Below are positions 33,948-44,487 of a DNA stretch of 64,000 nt, one piece after another. Position 1 is the stretch's first letter. The number at the start of each line of letters is the position of its first letter. The position numbers and the translations under genes are program-made. The notes under the pieces are model-generated. The model worked only from the letters and a program-made list of their open reading frames with translations, was not told where the DNA came from and did no database searches. This stretch comes from Merdimmobilis hominis (GTDB lineage: Bacteria; Bacillota; Clostridia; Oscillospirales; Ruminococcaceae). The stretch covers positions 107,799-171,798 of the forward strand of contig NZ_JACJKY010000003.1 in NCBI RefSeq assembly GCF_016901855.1. The letters run 5' to 3'.

Positions 33948-36900
33948 ATGTCCGATAACTGGGTTGTTCAAAATTTGCAAAATGCCCTCGACACCTGGAA
34001 CAAGTACCTGTCCGAGATCTGGCAGCTCATCACCCAAAGCCCGGAGCAGTTTAAGGGCGGCTCCATCTGGGGCGTCATTGTCAACATCCACGATGCGGTG
34101 CGGGCCATTGGCCTTGCGCTTTTGGTGCTGTTCTTTGTGGTGGGCGTTATGCGCACCTGCGGCAGCTTTGCCGAGGTGAAAAAACCGGAACACGCCCTGA
34201 AGCTGTTCATTCGGTTCGCTATTGCCAAAGGCGTCGTGACCTATGGATTGGAGCTGATGATGGCTCTCTTTAATATTGTCCAGGGCCTCGTTTCGACCAT
34301 AATGAACGCGGCGGGCTTTGGTTCGGCCCAACAGACTGTGTTGCCGCAGGAAATCATTGACGCAGTGGAAAGCTGCGGCTTTTTCGAGAGTATCCCCCTC
34401 TGGGCGGTGACGCTCATCGGCGGGCTGTTTATCACGATATTGTCTTTCATTATGATAATGACCGTCTACGGGAGATTTTTTAAGCTCTATTGTGCGCCCG
34501 GAAGGGCTGCGGCGTAAGCCAAAGCAGCTCGCGGGCAATTTGGGATTCTGCCAGTAGCGCGGCAGTAGGAAAAGGTATTCCGAAGGGAGGTGCAAATTAC
34601 CCTATCACCAACCGATTTATCCGGCGGGGAAACCCAATGGGGAGTGTAGCATATCGGTAACGTCGTAAGTTGGGAAACTATCGAACCACTACTGAACGGC
34701 AAGGTGAAACGTTGTGAATGAGGAATAAAGCTGGATTGCTTGAAGGGCAGTCCAAGGCGGCATACTTGAGCCGGCGGCGCAGGATAGTTGTATTCGCCGC
34801 ATGCCGTGGCAATCGGTGACAGGTACACGCCGATTGCGAAATACCCACGACAGCCAACCGCAGTAAGCGGATAACGGACGAAAACCCATTCCGACATCAC
34901 AACACGCTGTCCCAAACTGCCTAACCGGGGATTGCCTAACCCGGAACGCCCCTATAGGCTATGGCTTTCAGAGCCTGAAAATCCGGTATGGCAACGGAGC
35001 CGCCGTAGTAGTCCGAGCAAGGGAAAGCCTTGCACATGGCGAAGGGCGGCAGGATATCAACCAAACTATCAATGGAAAGGTGCGTGAGGCATTATGAGAA
35101 ATCCAAAGAACGTTTTGGAAAGTCTGACATCAAAAGCAGCAAGCAAAGATTACCACTATCAAAGGCTCTATCGAAACTTGTACAATCCTGCATTTTTTCT
35201 GCTGGCGTATGAGCGTATCCAAGCAAAACCCGGCAACATGACAGCCGGAAGCGATGGGAAAACAATCGATGGCATGAGTATGAAGCGAATTGAAGCCCTC
35301 ATTCAGAAACTGAAGGATTTCAGCTATCAGCCGAAACCGGCCAGAAGAACGTATATCCCGAAAGCAAACGGTAAAACACGCCCGCTTGGTATTCCGTCCT
35401 TTGATGACAAACTGGTACAAGAGGTGGTGCGCATGATACTGGAAAGTATCTACGAACCTACCTTCTGTGCTACTTCCCATGGATTTCGCCCAAAGCGGAG
35501 CTGTCATACAGCCCTGCAACATATCAAGCGGAATTACACGGGGGTCAAATGGTTTGTTGAGGGTGATATCAAAGGGTGCTTTGACCATGTTGACCATCAT
35601 GTGCTGGTGCAGATACTGCGCAGACGCATTGCGGATAAGCATTTCATCGGCCTGATTTGGAAATTCCTGAAAGCGGGATATATGGAAAATTGGGTGTACT
35701 ACAACACCTATTCCGGCACCCCGCAAGGGTCGCTGATTAGCCCAATCCTGGCGAACATCTACCTCAATGAACTGGATGTATTCATGGCGGAATATTCCAA
35801 ATCCTTTAACTGCGGTACAAAACGGAAAATCAACCCGGCCTACAAAAAGCCGTTGGATGTCCGGCGCGGAAAACAGGAATGGCTGAAACGCAATGAAGCA
35901 AAAATCAGCGAGGAAAAACGCCGGGAGGTCATGGCGCAGATACAGGAACTTAATAGCCGACTGCGTTCTATCCCTTACAGCGACCCCATGGATACGGAAT
36001 ACAGACGGGTTGTTTATGTCCGCTACGCTGATGATTTCCTGATTGGTGTGATTGGGAGCAAAGAGGACGCAAGACAGGTCAAATCCGATGTGGGGACGTT
36101 CATCAAGGGACATCTCCATTTGGAGATGTCCCCGGAAAAAACGCTCATCACCCACGGAAGTGACTTCGCCCACTTCCTCGGATATCTGATTGCAGTCAGC
36201 CGGGAACAAAACAGTACCCGGACAAAGACGGGGGTTACACGCCGAACCTATGTAGGAAAAGTCAAGCTGTATGTGCCCAAAGAGAAATGGCTGAACCGCC
36301 TTCTCTCCTATGGCGCGCTGAAAATCGGCTATGACAAAACCCATGGGAACAAAGAGGTATGGGAACCGGTACGGCGTCCGGGGTTGATACGTCTGGATGA
36401 TATTGAGATTCTGAACCAGTACAATGCAGAAGTACGGGGCATGTACAACTATTATCGGCTGGCAAACAATGCAACGGTGTTGAACTCCTTCCTCTATGTG
36501 ATGAAGTTCAGCATGTACAAGACCTTCGCCGGAAAATATCGGACGAGCATGCGGAAAATTATTCGCAAATACTGCCACAACGGGGATTTTACCGTATCGT
36601 ATCCAACGAAAAACGGGACAAAATCCGTGGTGTTTTACAATCAGGGCATGCGTCATAACGACAAAGTCGTTGTAACGGAAAACCCGGACATTATTGGCAG
36701 GGCTAACGAGAACCGCCGCTATACCCGGCTGACAGACCGGTTGCAAGGCCATATCTGCGAGTTCTGCGGAGCCGAAACAGAGAATATTGAAATCCATCAT
36801 GTCCGAAAACTGAAAGATTTAAGTGGTAAGGCAGAATGGGAACGCCAAATGATTGCGCGTAAACGCAAGACAATGGCGCTGTGCCACTCCTGCCATGTAA

Positions 36901-37322
36901 AGCTGCACAATGGAAAGTTAGACTGATATCTGGAAAGCCGGATACATCGAGAGGTGTACGTCCGGTTTGGAGGGGAGCGTTTGGAAACCTACCGCAGTAA
37001 TGCGGCAAGGCGCTGGGCGCTTACCCTACTATATACGGCCATCGCCCCCGTCCCTCTCTCCACCTTCGCCGGGGAACCGACCCAAAACGTGGGCAAGAGC
37101 TTTATCAAGAGCTATGCCGCTGTCTGCCTTGAAGGTGCCATCATTGTGCTGGCCTGCATTATCTTTTCCCTATTTGCGGCGTCCCCGCCTGCCATTGACC
37201 CCAATGCGGCGGCTGTCACCCAGGTGTGGAGCTATATCGGGGAGCTGGTATTTAACATGTTAGTGCTCGTGGGCGCGGTGAAAATGGCCGACCGCGTGGT
37301 GCGCGAGATGATGGGCCTGTAA
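33948..37322 (+). CDS. TrbL/VirB6-like membrane protein, split by a group II intron
   Basis: Two exons, 33948-34491 and 37030-37322, join in frame after intron removal (544 + 293 nt = 278 aa plus stop). The restored junction reads FFKLY-LYTAIAP, the normal unbroken sequence in relatives. The protein has about six membrane segments (for example AIGLALLVLFFVVGVM, GGLFITILSFIMIMTV, GAIIVLACIIFSLFA) and fits the VirB6/TrbL inner-membrane channel subunit. ATG 33948 has AAAGGAGG. Without splicing the first exon would run into the intron and stop after CAPGRAAA, so transfer may depend on splicing. Confidence 0.82.
34492..37029 (+). mobile_element. Group II intron (2538 bp) with encoded reverse transcriptase
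   Basis: The 5' end is GTGCG (34492), the group II GUGYG rule, and the 3' end is AC (37029). Near the 3' end a domain V-like hairpin pairs GCCGGAT with GTCCGGT around GAGA (about 36935-36966), followed by a domain VI-like stem. Both ends were set by the requirement that the host frame is rejoined exactly. The insertion is in the sense strand of a conserved transfer gene. The 600-bp 5' part is the expected ribozyme domains I-III with no other gene. Confidence 0.85.
35094..36926 (+). CDS. ltrA: Group II intron reverse transcriptase/maturase with HNH domain
   Basis: 610 aa. RT blocks are visible: RPLGIPSFDDKLVQEVVR, HGFRPKRSCHTAL, GDIKGCFD, GTPQGSLISPILANI and the catalytic RYADDFLIG (about residue 308). 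A maturase region follows, and a C-terminal HNH endonuclease with CEFCG, IEIHHVRKL and ALCHSCHVKLHNGK. It is full length with all catalytic residues, so the intron may still be mobile. The start is about 600 bp into the intron. Confidence 0.93.
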   Translation: MRNPKNVLESLTSKAASKDYHYQRLYRNLYNPAFFLLAYERIQAKPGNMTAGSDGKTIDGMSMKRIEALIQKLKDFSYQPKPARRTYIPKANGKTRPLGIPSFDDKLVQEVVRMILESIYEPTFCATSHGFRPKRSCHTALQHIKRNYTGVKWFVEGDIKGCFDHVDHHVLVQILRRRIADKHFIGLIWKFLKAGYMENWVYYNTYSGTPQGSLISPILANIYLNELDVFMAEYSKSFNCGTKRKINPAYKKPLDVRRGKQEWLKRNEAKISEEKRREVMAQIQELNSRLRSIPYSDPMDTEYRRVVYVRYADDFLIGVIGSKEDARQVKSDVGTFIKGHLHLEMSPEKTLITHGSDFAHFLGYLIAVSREQNSTRTKTGVTRRTYVGKVKLYVPKEKWLNRLLSYGALKIGYDKTHGNKEVWEPVRRPGLIRLDDIEILNQYNAEVRGMYNYYRLANNATVLNSFLYVMKFSMYKTFAGKYRTSMRKIIRKYCHNGDFTVSYPTKNGTKSVVFYNQGMRHNDKVVVTENPDIIGRANENRRYTRLTDRLQGHICEFCGAETENIEIHHVRKLKDLSGKAEWERQMIARKRKTMALCHSCHVKLHNGKLD

Positions 37323-37338
37323 AAAAGGAGGAAAACAA

Positions 37339-37554
37339 ATGCGTTATCAAACCTATGTGCTGCACTTGATTGATGGAACCGCCATCCCAATGGTGGAGGA
37401 TTACGACCTGCCCGCTGAAAAGGGAATTGTGGGCCATTTCTCCAAAGCAGCCCCTGACGAGATTTTTACCGTGGGCGACCGGCTGCTGGGCTTTGCCTAT
37501 ATTCCCAAGAGCAGCATTGTTTACCTGGAAACCGGCGATGTGATTGTGAGGTGA
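37339..37554 (+). CDS. Small hypothetical transfer-operon protein (71 aa)
   Basis: AAAGGAGG precedes ATG 37339. A soluble, beta-rich protein (YVLHLIDGTAIPMVEDYDLP, SSIVYLETGDVIVR) with no signal peptide. It sits between the TrbL-like gene and prgI in the same operon, a position where similar ICEs carry a small unnamed gene. Function unknown. Confidence 0.65.
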   Translation: MRYQTYVLHLIDGTAIPMVEDYDLPAEKGIVGHFSKAAPDEIFTVGDRLLGFAYIPKSSIVYLETGDVIVR

Positions 37555-37558
37555 TATT

Positions 37559-37972
37559 TTGGAAGTCAAGATCAACCGGGAAATCCGTAATTACACGGAG
37601 AGTATGTTCTTTGGACTGTCTATGCGGCAGTTCATTTTTTCGGTGCTGGCCTGCGGCGTGGCCGTGGGCCTTTACTTTATCCTGCGTCCGTACTTTGGGG
37701 TGGAAACCCTGTCCTGGATGTGTATTTTGGGGGCGGCCCCCTTTGCCATGCTGGGCTTTATCACCTACCACGGCATGACAGCAGAACAATTCATCTGGGC
37801 GTGGCTGCGCTCGGAAATGCTGGAGCCGAAGGAGTTTAAGTTCGAGGACAGCAACTACTACTATGCGGCTCTGAAAGATACCATCGAGGAGCTGCAAACC
37901 GGGCGGCCCGGCAAGAAGCGCCGGCAGGAGCCGAAACACTTTAGCAAGCGAAAGGAGGCCAAGCATGATTAA
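37559..37972 (+). CDS. prgI: PrgI-family membrane protein
   Basis: 137 aa from a TTG start with AGGTGAT upstream; no in-frame ATG is nearby. The N terminus EVKINREIRNYTESMFFGLS is followed by two adjacent membrane helices (FIFSVLACGVAVGLYFIL, WMCILGAAPFAMLGF). This is the PrgI family, a VirB3-like partner of VirB4. Its basic tail ends KRKEAKHD and it overlaps virB4 by 8 bp, the classic PrgI-VirB4 arrangement. Confidence 0.85.
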   Translation: MEVKINREIRNYTESMFFGLSMRQFIFSVLACGVAVGLYFILRPYFGVETLSWMCILGAAPFAMLGFITYHGMTAEQFIWAWLRSEMLEPKEFKFEDSNYYYAALKDTIEELQTGRPGKKRRQEPKHFSKRKEAKHD

Positions 37973-40322
37973 GACCATCAAAACCATGTCCAAGCAGGAA
38001 AAGGAACGCTACACCGTCCCCCGGAAGGTGCAGGATGTGATCCCCGTCCGCCGTATCTGGCCGGACGGTATTTTTCTTGTGGGGAATAAGTTTTCCAAAA
38101 CCTATAAATTCAGCGACATCAACTATCTGGTGGCCAGCCGGGAGGACAAGGAATCCATGTTTCTCACCTACTCGGAGCTGCTCAATTCCCTGGATTCCGG
38201 TGCGGTGACGAAAATCACCATCAACAACCGCCGCATGAACAAGGCCAACTTTGAAACGTCTATTCTCATGCCCATGCAGGGGGATTTTCGGGATGAGTAC
38301 CGTAAGGAGTACAACCAAATGCTGCTGGACAAGGCCACCGGAGCCAACGGCATAACCCAAGAGAAGTATATCACCATCTCCGTGGTGAAGAAGGACATCG
38401 AGGAGGCCCGCGCCTACTTTGCCCGCGTGGGGGCCGACTTGATTTCCCACTTTGCGGCCCTTGGCTCCAAGTGCGTGGAGCTGGACGCCACCGAGCGCCT
38501 GCGAATCCTGCACGACTTCTACCGCCAGGGTGAGGAAACTGAATTTGTCTTTAACGCCCGCGAGATGATGAAGCGGGGCCACAGCTTCAAGGACTATATC
38601 TGCCCGGACGGGATCGAGAAAAACAGCGACTATCTGAAGCTGGGCGATAAGTTCTGCCGTGTGCTGTTCCTCAAAGACTACGCCTCTTATATTAAGGATA
38701 ATATGGTGACGGAGCTGACGGATTTCAACCGCAATCTGATGTTCTCCATCGACATTGTGCCGGTGCCTACGGACGAAGCTGTGCGGGAGGTGGAAAACCG
38801 CCTGCTGGGTGTGGAAACCAATATTACCAACTGGCAGCGCCGCCAGAATGCCAACAACAATTTCAGCGCCGTGGTTCCTTATGACATGGAGCTGCAGCGG
38901 AAAGAAAGTAAAGAGTTCCTGGACGATCTTACCACCCGCGACCAGCGGATGATGTTTGCGGTAATGACCCTGGCCATCACCGCCGATACCAAGGAGCAGC
39001 TTGACAGCGACACCGAAGCCGTACTCTCCGTGGCTCGAAAGCACATGTGCCAGCTTGCGGTGCTCAAGTTCCAGCAGCTTGATGGCCTGAATACCGCCCT
39101 GCCCATCGGGGTGCGGAAAATCAATGCGTTTCGCACTCTTACTACGGAATCTCTGGCCGTGTTTATTCCCTTCAAGGTACAGGAAATCCAGGATAAAGGC
39201 GGCATTTACTTTGGAGAGAACGCCATTTCCCACAATCTCATTATGTGCAACAAGGCGAACCTTTTGAACCAGTCGGCCTTCCTGCTGGGCGTACCTGGTG
39301 CGGGTAAATCCTTCAGCGCTAAAGAGCTGATCGCGTTTCTCATGCTTCACCCGGATTACGCCAATGATGACATCCTGATCTGCGACCCGGAGGGAGAATT
39401 TGGCGCACTCGTCAAAGCCCTGGGCCAGGAGAAAGCGACGGTGGCCCACCTGGTGGCGGGCGGCAAAGACAGGCTCAACGCCATGTATATGGTGGAGGGC
39501 TACGGTGAGCAAAACCCCATCGTGGAAAAGAGCCAGTTTGTCATGTCCCTCATCGAGCAGATCGACAAGCGCGGCGTGGGGCCGCAGCATAAATCCATCA
39601 TCGACCGCTGCACCGCCCTGGTGTACCCGGAGGCGGAGAATGCCGGGAGGGTGGCCACCCTCTGCGACCTGCGGAATAAGCTGCTGGAGCAGCCGGAGGA
39701 CAAGGCCAAAGAGATCGCCCTTTCCTTGGAGCTGTACACCACCGGCTCCCTGGACATCTTTGGCCGGGAAAGCACAGTGGATTTGAACAAGCCCTATGTG
39801 GTGTTCGACATCCACGGCCTGGGCGAGCAGCTAAAGCCTGCCGGTTCCCTGGTCATCACCGATACGATCCTCAACCGCGTCACCCTCAACTGGAAACGGG
39901 GCAAGCGCACCCATGTGTTCATCGACGAGTTCCATGTGATGTTTGAGAATGAGCAAAGCGGCATTTTCTTTAACAGCGCATGGCGGCAGTTCAGAAAACG
40001 TGGGGCCTACCCGACTGCTATCACCCAGAACGTGGAGTACCTTTTGGATTCCGTCCAGGCCAGCACCATGCTCTCCAACTCGGAGTTCATCGTCATGCTG
40101 AACCAGGCGGCGTCCGACCGGGCAAAGCTGGCGAAGCTCCTCAATATCTCCAATGAGCAGATGAGCTATGTCACCAATGCGGACGCAGGCTGCGGCCTCA
40201 TCCGGTATGGCAGCGCCCTGGTGCCGTTCATCAACCGGTTCCCGCGTGATACCCGGCTCTATGCTTTGATGACCACCAAGCCCGGTGAAGGCGTATTCGG
40301 CGGCGAGGAGGTGCCGGCATGA
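37965..40322 (+). CDS. virB4: VirB4/TraE-type ATPase of the secretion channel
   Basis: 785 aa. N-terminal VirB4 domain followed by an ATPase with Walker A GVPGAGKSFS (about residues 443-452) and Walker B VFIDEFHVMF (about 650). The end SNEQMSYVTNADAGCGLI and LYALMTTKPGEG are VirB4 C-terminal features. VirB4 powers channel assembly and substrate transport. A tail remnant of a second virB4 is found at 62726-62932. It overlaps prgI and the next gene. Confidence 0.93.
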   Translation: MIKTIKTMSKQEKERYTVPRKVQDVIPVRRIWPDGIFLVGNKFSKTYKFSDINYLVASREDKESMFLTYSELLNSLDSGAVTKITINNRRMNKANFETSILMPMQGDFRDEYRKEYNQMLLDKATGANGITQEKYITISVVKKDIEEARAYFARVGADLISHFAALGSKCVELDATERLRILHDFYRQGEETEFVFNAREMMKRGHSFKDYICPDGIEKNSDYLKLGDKFCRVLFLKDYASYIKDNMVTELTDFNRNLMFSIDIVPVPTDEAVREVENRLLGVETNITNWQRRQNANNNFSAVVPYDMELQRKESKEFLDDLTTRDQRMMFAVMTLAITADTKEQLDSDTEAVLSVARKHMCQLAVLKFQQLDGLNTALPIGVRKINAFRTLTTESLAVFIPFKVQEIQDKGGIYFGENAISHNLIMCNKANLLNQSAFLLGVPGAGKSFSAKELIAFLMLHPDYANDDILICDPEGEFGALVKALGQEKATVAHLVAGGKDRLNAMYMVEGYGEQNPIVEKSQFVMSLIEQIDKRGVGPQHKSIIDRCTALVYPEAENAGRVATLCDLRNKLLEQPEDKAKEIALSLELYTTGSLDIFGRESTVDLNKPYVVFDIHGLGEQLKPAGSLVITDTILNRVTLNWKRGKRTHVFIDEFHVMFENEQSGIFFNSAWRQFRKRGAYPTAITQNVEYLLDSVQASTMLSNSEFIVMLNQAASDRAKLAKLLNISNEQMSYVTNADAGCGLIRYGSALVPFINRFPRDTRLYALMTTKPGEGVFGGEEVPA

Positions 40323-40723
40323 GCAATATCCGGTTTGCCTCCCCGGAGCACCGGGATTTCTTTTTGGATATGATGAGTGAGGCGCGGAGGAACGACTGTT
40401 ACCACCGGGCCTTTTTCTATGTGATGGGGATTGCCCCGGAAACGCGGGCGAACATCCGCCAGATGTTTGATTTCAAGCAGGATTGCATTGAACCGGATGG
40501 TATGCACGGCGGCTGGCAGACCAGCGGCACCGTCCGGGTGTGCCGCCTTGCTTTCAATCTCTGGAACGGCTACACCGACCCGGAGCACAGCAACGCCTAT
40601 TCCCCGGAGGATTTGTTCTGCTGCGAGTTTGCGCCTTACTTTATGGAGGGCGTGAAAATCCGTTACCCGGAATACTGCCGGGAGCTACCCCCTGCGAAAA
40701 AGCAGGTGGAACCGACGCGATGA
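40319..40723 (+). CDS. DUF6075-like protein
   Basis: 134 aa, overlapping virB4 by 4 bp. The sequence NDCYHRAFFYVMGIAPETR, FDFKQDCIEPDGMHGGW and FAPYFMEGVKIRYPEYCREL match what I recall as DUF6075, a family found directly after virB4 in these elements. No membrane segment. Function unknown. Confidence 0.7.
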   Translation: MSNIRFASPEHRDFFLDMMSEARRNDCYHRAFFYVMGIAPETRANIRQMFDFKQDCIEPDGMHGGWQTSGTVRVCRLAFNLWNGYTDPEHSNAYSPEDLFCCEFAPYFMEGVKIRYPEYCRELPPAKKQVEPTR

Positions 40724-40749
40724 TACTTTTGAGAATGGAGGAATGAACA

Positions 40750-41502
40750 ATGGCTGAACCAGCTCTTGCGCTGCGGGACCATCCGCAGATCATAGACCTG
40801 ATTTCCGTTCTGGAACAGAGCGGGCTTCAAAAGCAGAAGGAAGAAGTGCAGGCCCTGGTGGGCTATATCGACGGTATGGAAGAAAAGCTGGCGCAGATGA
40901 TGGACGAAATGAAAGAAATGCGTCTGGAGGTAGGCAAGCTCCACGACAAAGGAATCCGCGCCCGGTGCTCTCAGCTTGTGGACACTGTGGAGGGTAAAGT
41001 CCACCAGACCAAAGTGATGGTTTCCACGGCAAAAGAAAACCTCATTTCATCTGCAAAGCAGATGGTGCAGACTTTCCGAGAGAAAGGGCGCTCCGCCCTG
41101 TGCCATGCGGCCCAGACCCTGCGTATTCCCTCGGTTCTTTCCCGGATGGGACGGGGCTTTGCCCATGCGGAAAAAAGCATGGGGCAGCTCGCCGTGAGAC
41201 TGGACGCCATGCGGGAAGAATTGTACCAGGCGGGCGGCCACATCAAAAACGCCGGGCTTGCCCTTGCGGGAAAGGAACCCCAGGAAAGCAAGGAATTATC
41301 TGCGGATAAGGGTGTGCTTGCCAAGCTGCGGAGCTTTGTGCTGTCCTGCGGCAAGGCATTTTCTGAGATGGATCGTGACACGGCGCTCACGGTGGAGCGA
41401 ATCAATGGAGGGCGTTCATCGGTGAAAACTGAGCTGCAGGGGCTGAAATCGGCCCAGGCCGGGCAGCGCCGCCAAGCCGCCAGTAAAGAGCAGGCACGAT
41501 AA
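40750..41502 (+). CDS. DUF6674-like coiled-coil protein
   Basis: 250 aa with GGAGGAATG upstream. A mostly helical protein: QIIDLISVLEQSGLQKQ, then a long coiled coil (VGYIDGMEEKLAQMMDEMKE) and a basic C terminus. I recall it as DUF6674. It lies between virB4 and sortase B, so a structural role at the transfer apparatus is plausible but unproven. Confidence 0.65.
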   Translation: MAEPALALRDHPQIIDLISVLEQSGLQKQKEEVQALVGYIDGMEEKLAQMMDEMKEMRLEVGKLHDKGIRARCSQLVDTVEGKVHQTKVMVSTAKENLISSAKQMVQTFREKGRSALCHAAQTLRIPSVLSRMGRGFAHAEKSMGQLAVRLDAMREELYQAGGHIKNAGLALAGKEPQESKELSADKGVLAKLRSFVLSCGKAFSEMDRDTALTVERINGGRSSVKTELQGLKSAQAGQRRQAASKEQAR

Positions 41503-41520
41503 GTACAGGAGGGTGAAAAT

Positions 41521-42309
41521 ATGAGTGACAAAGCAAAAAGCAGACTGATGATTGCTGGGGCGGCCCTTTGTGCCGCCCTGTTCCTTTTCTCCGGGGCTAT
41601 GCTGGCCCGCGAATACCTGGATCAGAAACAGAGCACCGAAGCCTTTGACGAGGTGGCGGATTTGGTTAAGGAAGATGTAGAGCTGCCCACGCTGGAGCTT
41701 GCCGATGATCCGGCCCAGGAGCCGGACGAACTCACAGCCTTTGAAAAGTATGCGGATGTGTACGCACAGAACAGCGATTTGGTGGGCTGGATTTCCATTC
41801 CCGGCACCCGGATTGATTATCCCGTCATGCAGACCAAGGATAACCCCAATTTCTATCTGAAGCACGCTTTTGATAAGTCGTATAGCAGCTATGGGGTGCC
41901 CTATATGCAGGAAAACTGCGACATCGGCATTTCCGACAATCTGGTGCTGTACGGCCACCACATGAACAACGGCAGTATGTTCTCCGACCTGTGCAAGTAC
42001 GAGAGTGAGGATTTCTACCAGGAACACAAGACCATCCGCTTTGATACTCTGGACAGCTTTGGTGAATACGCGGTGCTCGCCGCCTTTAAGACGGTGGCCT
42101 ACTCGGAATCTGGCTTTAAGTATTACCATTTCGTCAATGCAGAAAGCGAAGCCGCTTTTGATGAGTATATTGAGGGGTGCAAGGAACTTTCCCTATATGA
42201 TACGGGCGTGACTGCGGAATATGGCGACCAGCTCATCACCCTTTCCACCTGCGAGTATTCTCGGACCAACGGGCGGATGGTGGTTGTGGCCAAGCTACTG
42301 GAGGAATAA
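41521..42309 (+). CDS. srtB: Class B sortase
   Basis: 262 aa. An N-terminal membrane anchor (AALCAALFLFSGAMLA, about residues 14-29) is followed by a sortase domain with GWISIPGTRIDYPVM, the catalytic histidine in LYGHHMNNGSMFSDL (about 143) and cysteine in TLSTCEYSRTNGR with the arginine five residues later (about 244-254). It may anchor the TPKTG adhesin of the same element (4655) or another ICE-encoded surface protein. Class B sortases are usual in these elements. Confidence 0.92.
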   Translation: MSDKAKSRLMIAGAALCAALFLFSGAMLAREYLDQKQSTEAFDEVADLVKEDVELPTLELADDPAQEPDELTAFEKYADVYAQNSDLVGWISIPGTRIDYPVMQTKDNPNFYLKHAFDKSYSSYGVPYMQENCDIGISDNLVLYGHHMNNGSMFSDLCKYESEDFYQEHKTIRFDTLDSFGEYAVLAAFKTVAYSESGFKYYHFVNAESEAAFDEYIEGCKELSLYDTGVTAEYGDQLITLSTCEYSRTNGRMVVVAKLLEE

Positions 42310-42342
42310 GGGCGGCTCCGCCCTGGGAAGGAGGTGAAGCCC

Positions 42343-44154
42343 ATGGGCAAGGGCATAAAAACAAGAGTTTCTGAGAAAAAAGGCATTAAAGCGATTGATA
42401 AAGCGGCGGTTGCTTCTGAACGGATGAAGGAGGCATATATCCGCACCAAGGATAAAGCCGAGCATGGGATGTATGCTGAGGACGGTTCCCCCGGTGAGTA
42501 TGCGTCCGACCGCCTTTCCGCTGGGGTGGATAATGTCACCCATGAAGCGGTCCACCAGTTTGATAAACAAGGCCGCAAGGGGGTTCAGACGACTAAGGAG
42601 AACATCTCCAAGGTCAAGGAGAAAATCCAAAAGCGGAAAGCCGCAGCCGAACAGCCGAAAAAACAAGCGGAGAAACAGGCGGCTCGGCAGGCTGGACAGC
42701 CTACCACACGCTGGAGCGGGCGTCAGGCGGCGGATACGGTTTCCGAGCCAGCCAAGGCGGTCCGTCAGGAGCGCGGGGCCATCAAGACCCTGGACCGTGG
42801 TAAGAAAGGCATTAAGACAGTGGACAGGAGCCGCAAAACTATCAAGCAGGCTTCTTCCACGGCCAAGGGGACAATAAAAACCACCAGCAAATCTATCAAA
42901 ACGGCGGAAAAGACTGCCAAGGCCAGTATCAAGACCAGTCAGCAGGCGGCCAAAGCCGCCCAGCGGACTGCCCAGGCCACGGCGCGGGCTGCCAGGGCTG
43001 CGGCCCATGCTGCCCGTGTAGCGGCCCGGACTGCGGTAGTTGCGGCAAAGGCGGCGGTCAAGGCTACGGTTGCGGCTGTGAAAGCCATCATTGCGGCGAC
43101 CAAGGCGCTGATTGCGGCCATTGCTGCTGGCGGTTGGATTGCCGTGCTGGTGATTATTGTGATCTGCCTCATCGGTATGATTATCGGCTCCTGCTTTGGA
43201 ATTTTCTTTTCCGGCGAGGATTCGGGCACCGGGCAGACCATGCAGACTGCCGTACAGGAGATCAATACGGATTACCAGGAGAATCTGGACGAAATCAAGG
43301 CATCCCACAGCTATGATGTGCTGGAGATGTCCGGTTCCCGCGCTGTGTGGAAAGAGGTGCTGGCGGTTTACGCTGTCAAAACCACCACCGACCCGGACAA
43401 CGCCCAGGAAGTGGCTACCATGGATGATGAGAAGTTGGAGCTTTTGAAGGACATCTTCTGGCAGATGAATGAGATCTCGTCCAGCACGTCCACCCAGACG
43501 GAAACGGTGATTGAAACATCCGATGATGGCAACGGCAACATCGTGGAAACGGAAACCACGGTCACGCAAACCTATCTGTATATTACCGTCAGCCATAAGA
43601 CCGCCGAGGAAATGGCAGACCAGTTCGGCTTTAACGAGGACCAGCGGGAACAGATGACGGAGCTTTTGGCCGATGAGAACAACTCCCTTTGGTCCCAGGT
43701 GCTCTACGGCATTACCGGAGGGGATGGCGAAATTGTCACGGTGGCGCTCTCCCAGGTGGGAAACATCGGCGGCGAACCGTACTGGAGCTGGTACGGCTTT
43801 GGCAGCCGTGTGGAATGGTGCGCCTGCTTTGTAAGCTGGTGCGCCAACGAGTGCGGTTATATCGAAGCCGGCGTTATCCCGAAATTTGCGGCCTGCACGT
43901 CCCAGGGCGTTCCCTGGTTCCAATCGCATGGGCTGTGGCAAGACAACAGCTATGAACCGCGCCCCGGTGACATCATCTTTTTTGACTGGGATAATGGAGG
44001 CCAAGACGGGCAATCTGACCATGTGGGAATTGTGGAGAAGGTCGAGAATGGCCGTGTCTACACCATAGAAGGCAACTCCGGCGATTCTGTGCGCCAGAAC
44101 AGCTACCCCATTGGGTACTATGAGATTTATGGGTACGGCACCCCGGCTTATTAA
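42343..44154 (+). CDS. CD1108-type membrane protein with CHAP amidase domain (VirB1-like)
   Basis: 603 aa from ATG 42343 (GGAGGTGAAG upstream; a GTG at 42334 is in frame). A basic, Lys/Arg-rich N terminus is followed by an extended Ala/Lys-rich helix (about residues 155-260, units like [10 protein letters not shown]) and one membrane segment with [18 protein letters not shown]. The C-terminal CHAP domain has [16 protein letters not shown] (catalytic Cys) and [18 protein letters not shown] (His). This is the peptidoglycan hydrolase that opens the wall for the mating channel. A truncated relative is at 61615. Confidence 0.86.
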   Translation: MGKGIKTRVSEKKGIKAIDKAAVASERMKEAYIRTKDKAEHGMYAEDGSPGEYASDRLSAGVDNVTHEAVHQFDKQGRKGVQTTKENISKVKEKIQKRKAAAEQPKKQAEKQAARQAGQPTTRWSGRQAADTVSEPAKAVRQERGAIKTLDRGKKGIKTVDRSRKTIKQASSTAKGTIKTTSKSIKTAEKTAKASIKTSQQAAKAAQRTAQATARAARAAAHAARVAARTAVVAAKAAVKATVAAVKAIIAATKALIAAIAAGGWIAVLVIIVICLIGMIIGSCFGIFFSGEDSGTGQTMQTAVQEINTDYQENLDEIKASHSYDVLEMSGSRAVWKEVLAVYAVKTTTDPDNAQEVATMDDEKLELLKDIFWQMNEISSSTSTQTETVIETSDDGNGNIVETETTVTQTYLYITVSHKTAEEMADQFGFNEDQREQMTELLADENNSLWSQVLYGITGGDGEIVTVALSQVGNIGGEPYWSWYGFGSRVEWCACFVSWCANECGYIEAGVIPKFAACTSQGVPWFQSHGLWQDNSYEPRPGDIIFFDWDNGGQDGQSDHVGIVEKVENGRVYTIEGNSGDSVRQNSYPIGYYEIYGYGTPAY

Positions 44155-44215
44155 CTTTCTCAAAAAAGAAAGACCCAGCCGAATTCTGGCTGGGTACATA
44201 ACTTTGTATGGCTGT

Positions 44216-44473
44216 ATGAGGCAACGCTATCTGAAGGAACACCGGCCCGCCCTTTACAGCAGTTTGATTTTGAGTGAAAAGCTGTACTCACACCTGTTGG
44301 AGATTGACCGGGCGGCGCGTGAACGGATGGACGCCATGTTGCCCCGCATGATGGAGGCGGCAGGCGTCACCGAGGAACTGAAAGCCCGTGACCCCATGCG
44401 CTGGGTAGTGCTGATGAACACGCTGAAAGCGCAGGCGGAGGAAGTTATTTTTCAAGAATTGATTTATACATAG
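44216..44473 (+). pseudogene. tnpV: N-terminally truncated TnpV
   Basis: 85 codons from ATG 44216. RQRYLKEHRPALYSSLILSE and GVTEELKARDPMRW, with the end VIFQELIYT, match the C-terminal three quarters of the intact TnpV nested at 13796. The usual first ~35 residues with the YT.QGDY motif are absent and the upstream frame reads into unrelated sequence. No ribosome site is obvious. Probably a leftover at the ICE-1/cargo boundary. Confidence 0.65.
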
Positions 44474-44487
44474 TTTTGAACATAGGC

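Noticed and set aside
41521..42309. Sortase as a class C pilus sortase making an adhesin pilus
   Set aside because: The domain pattern (GHHMNNGSMF, STCEYS) is class B, and no pilin operon is present next to it.
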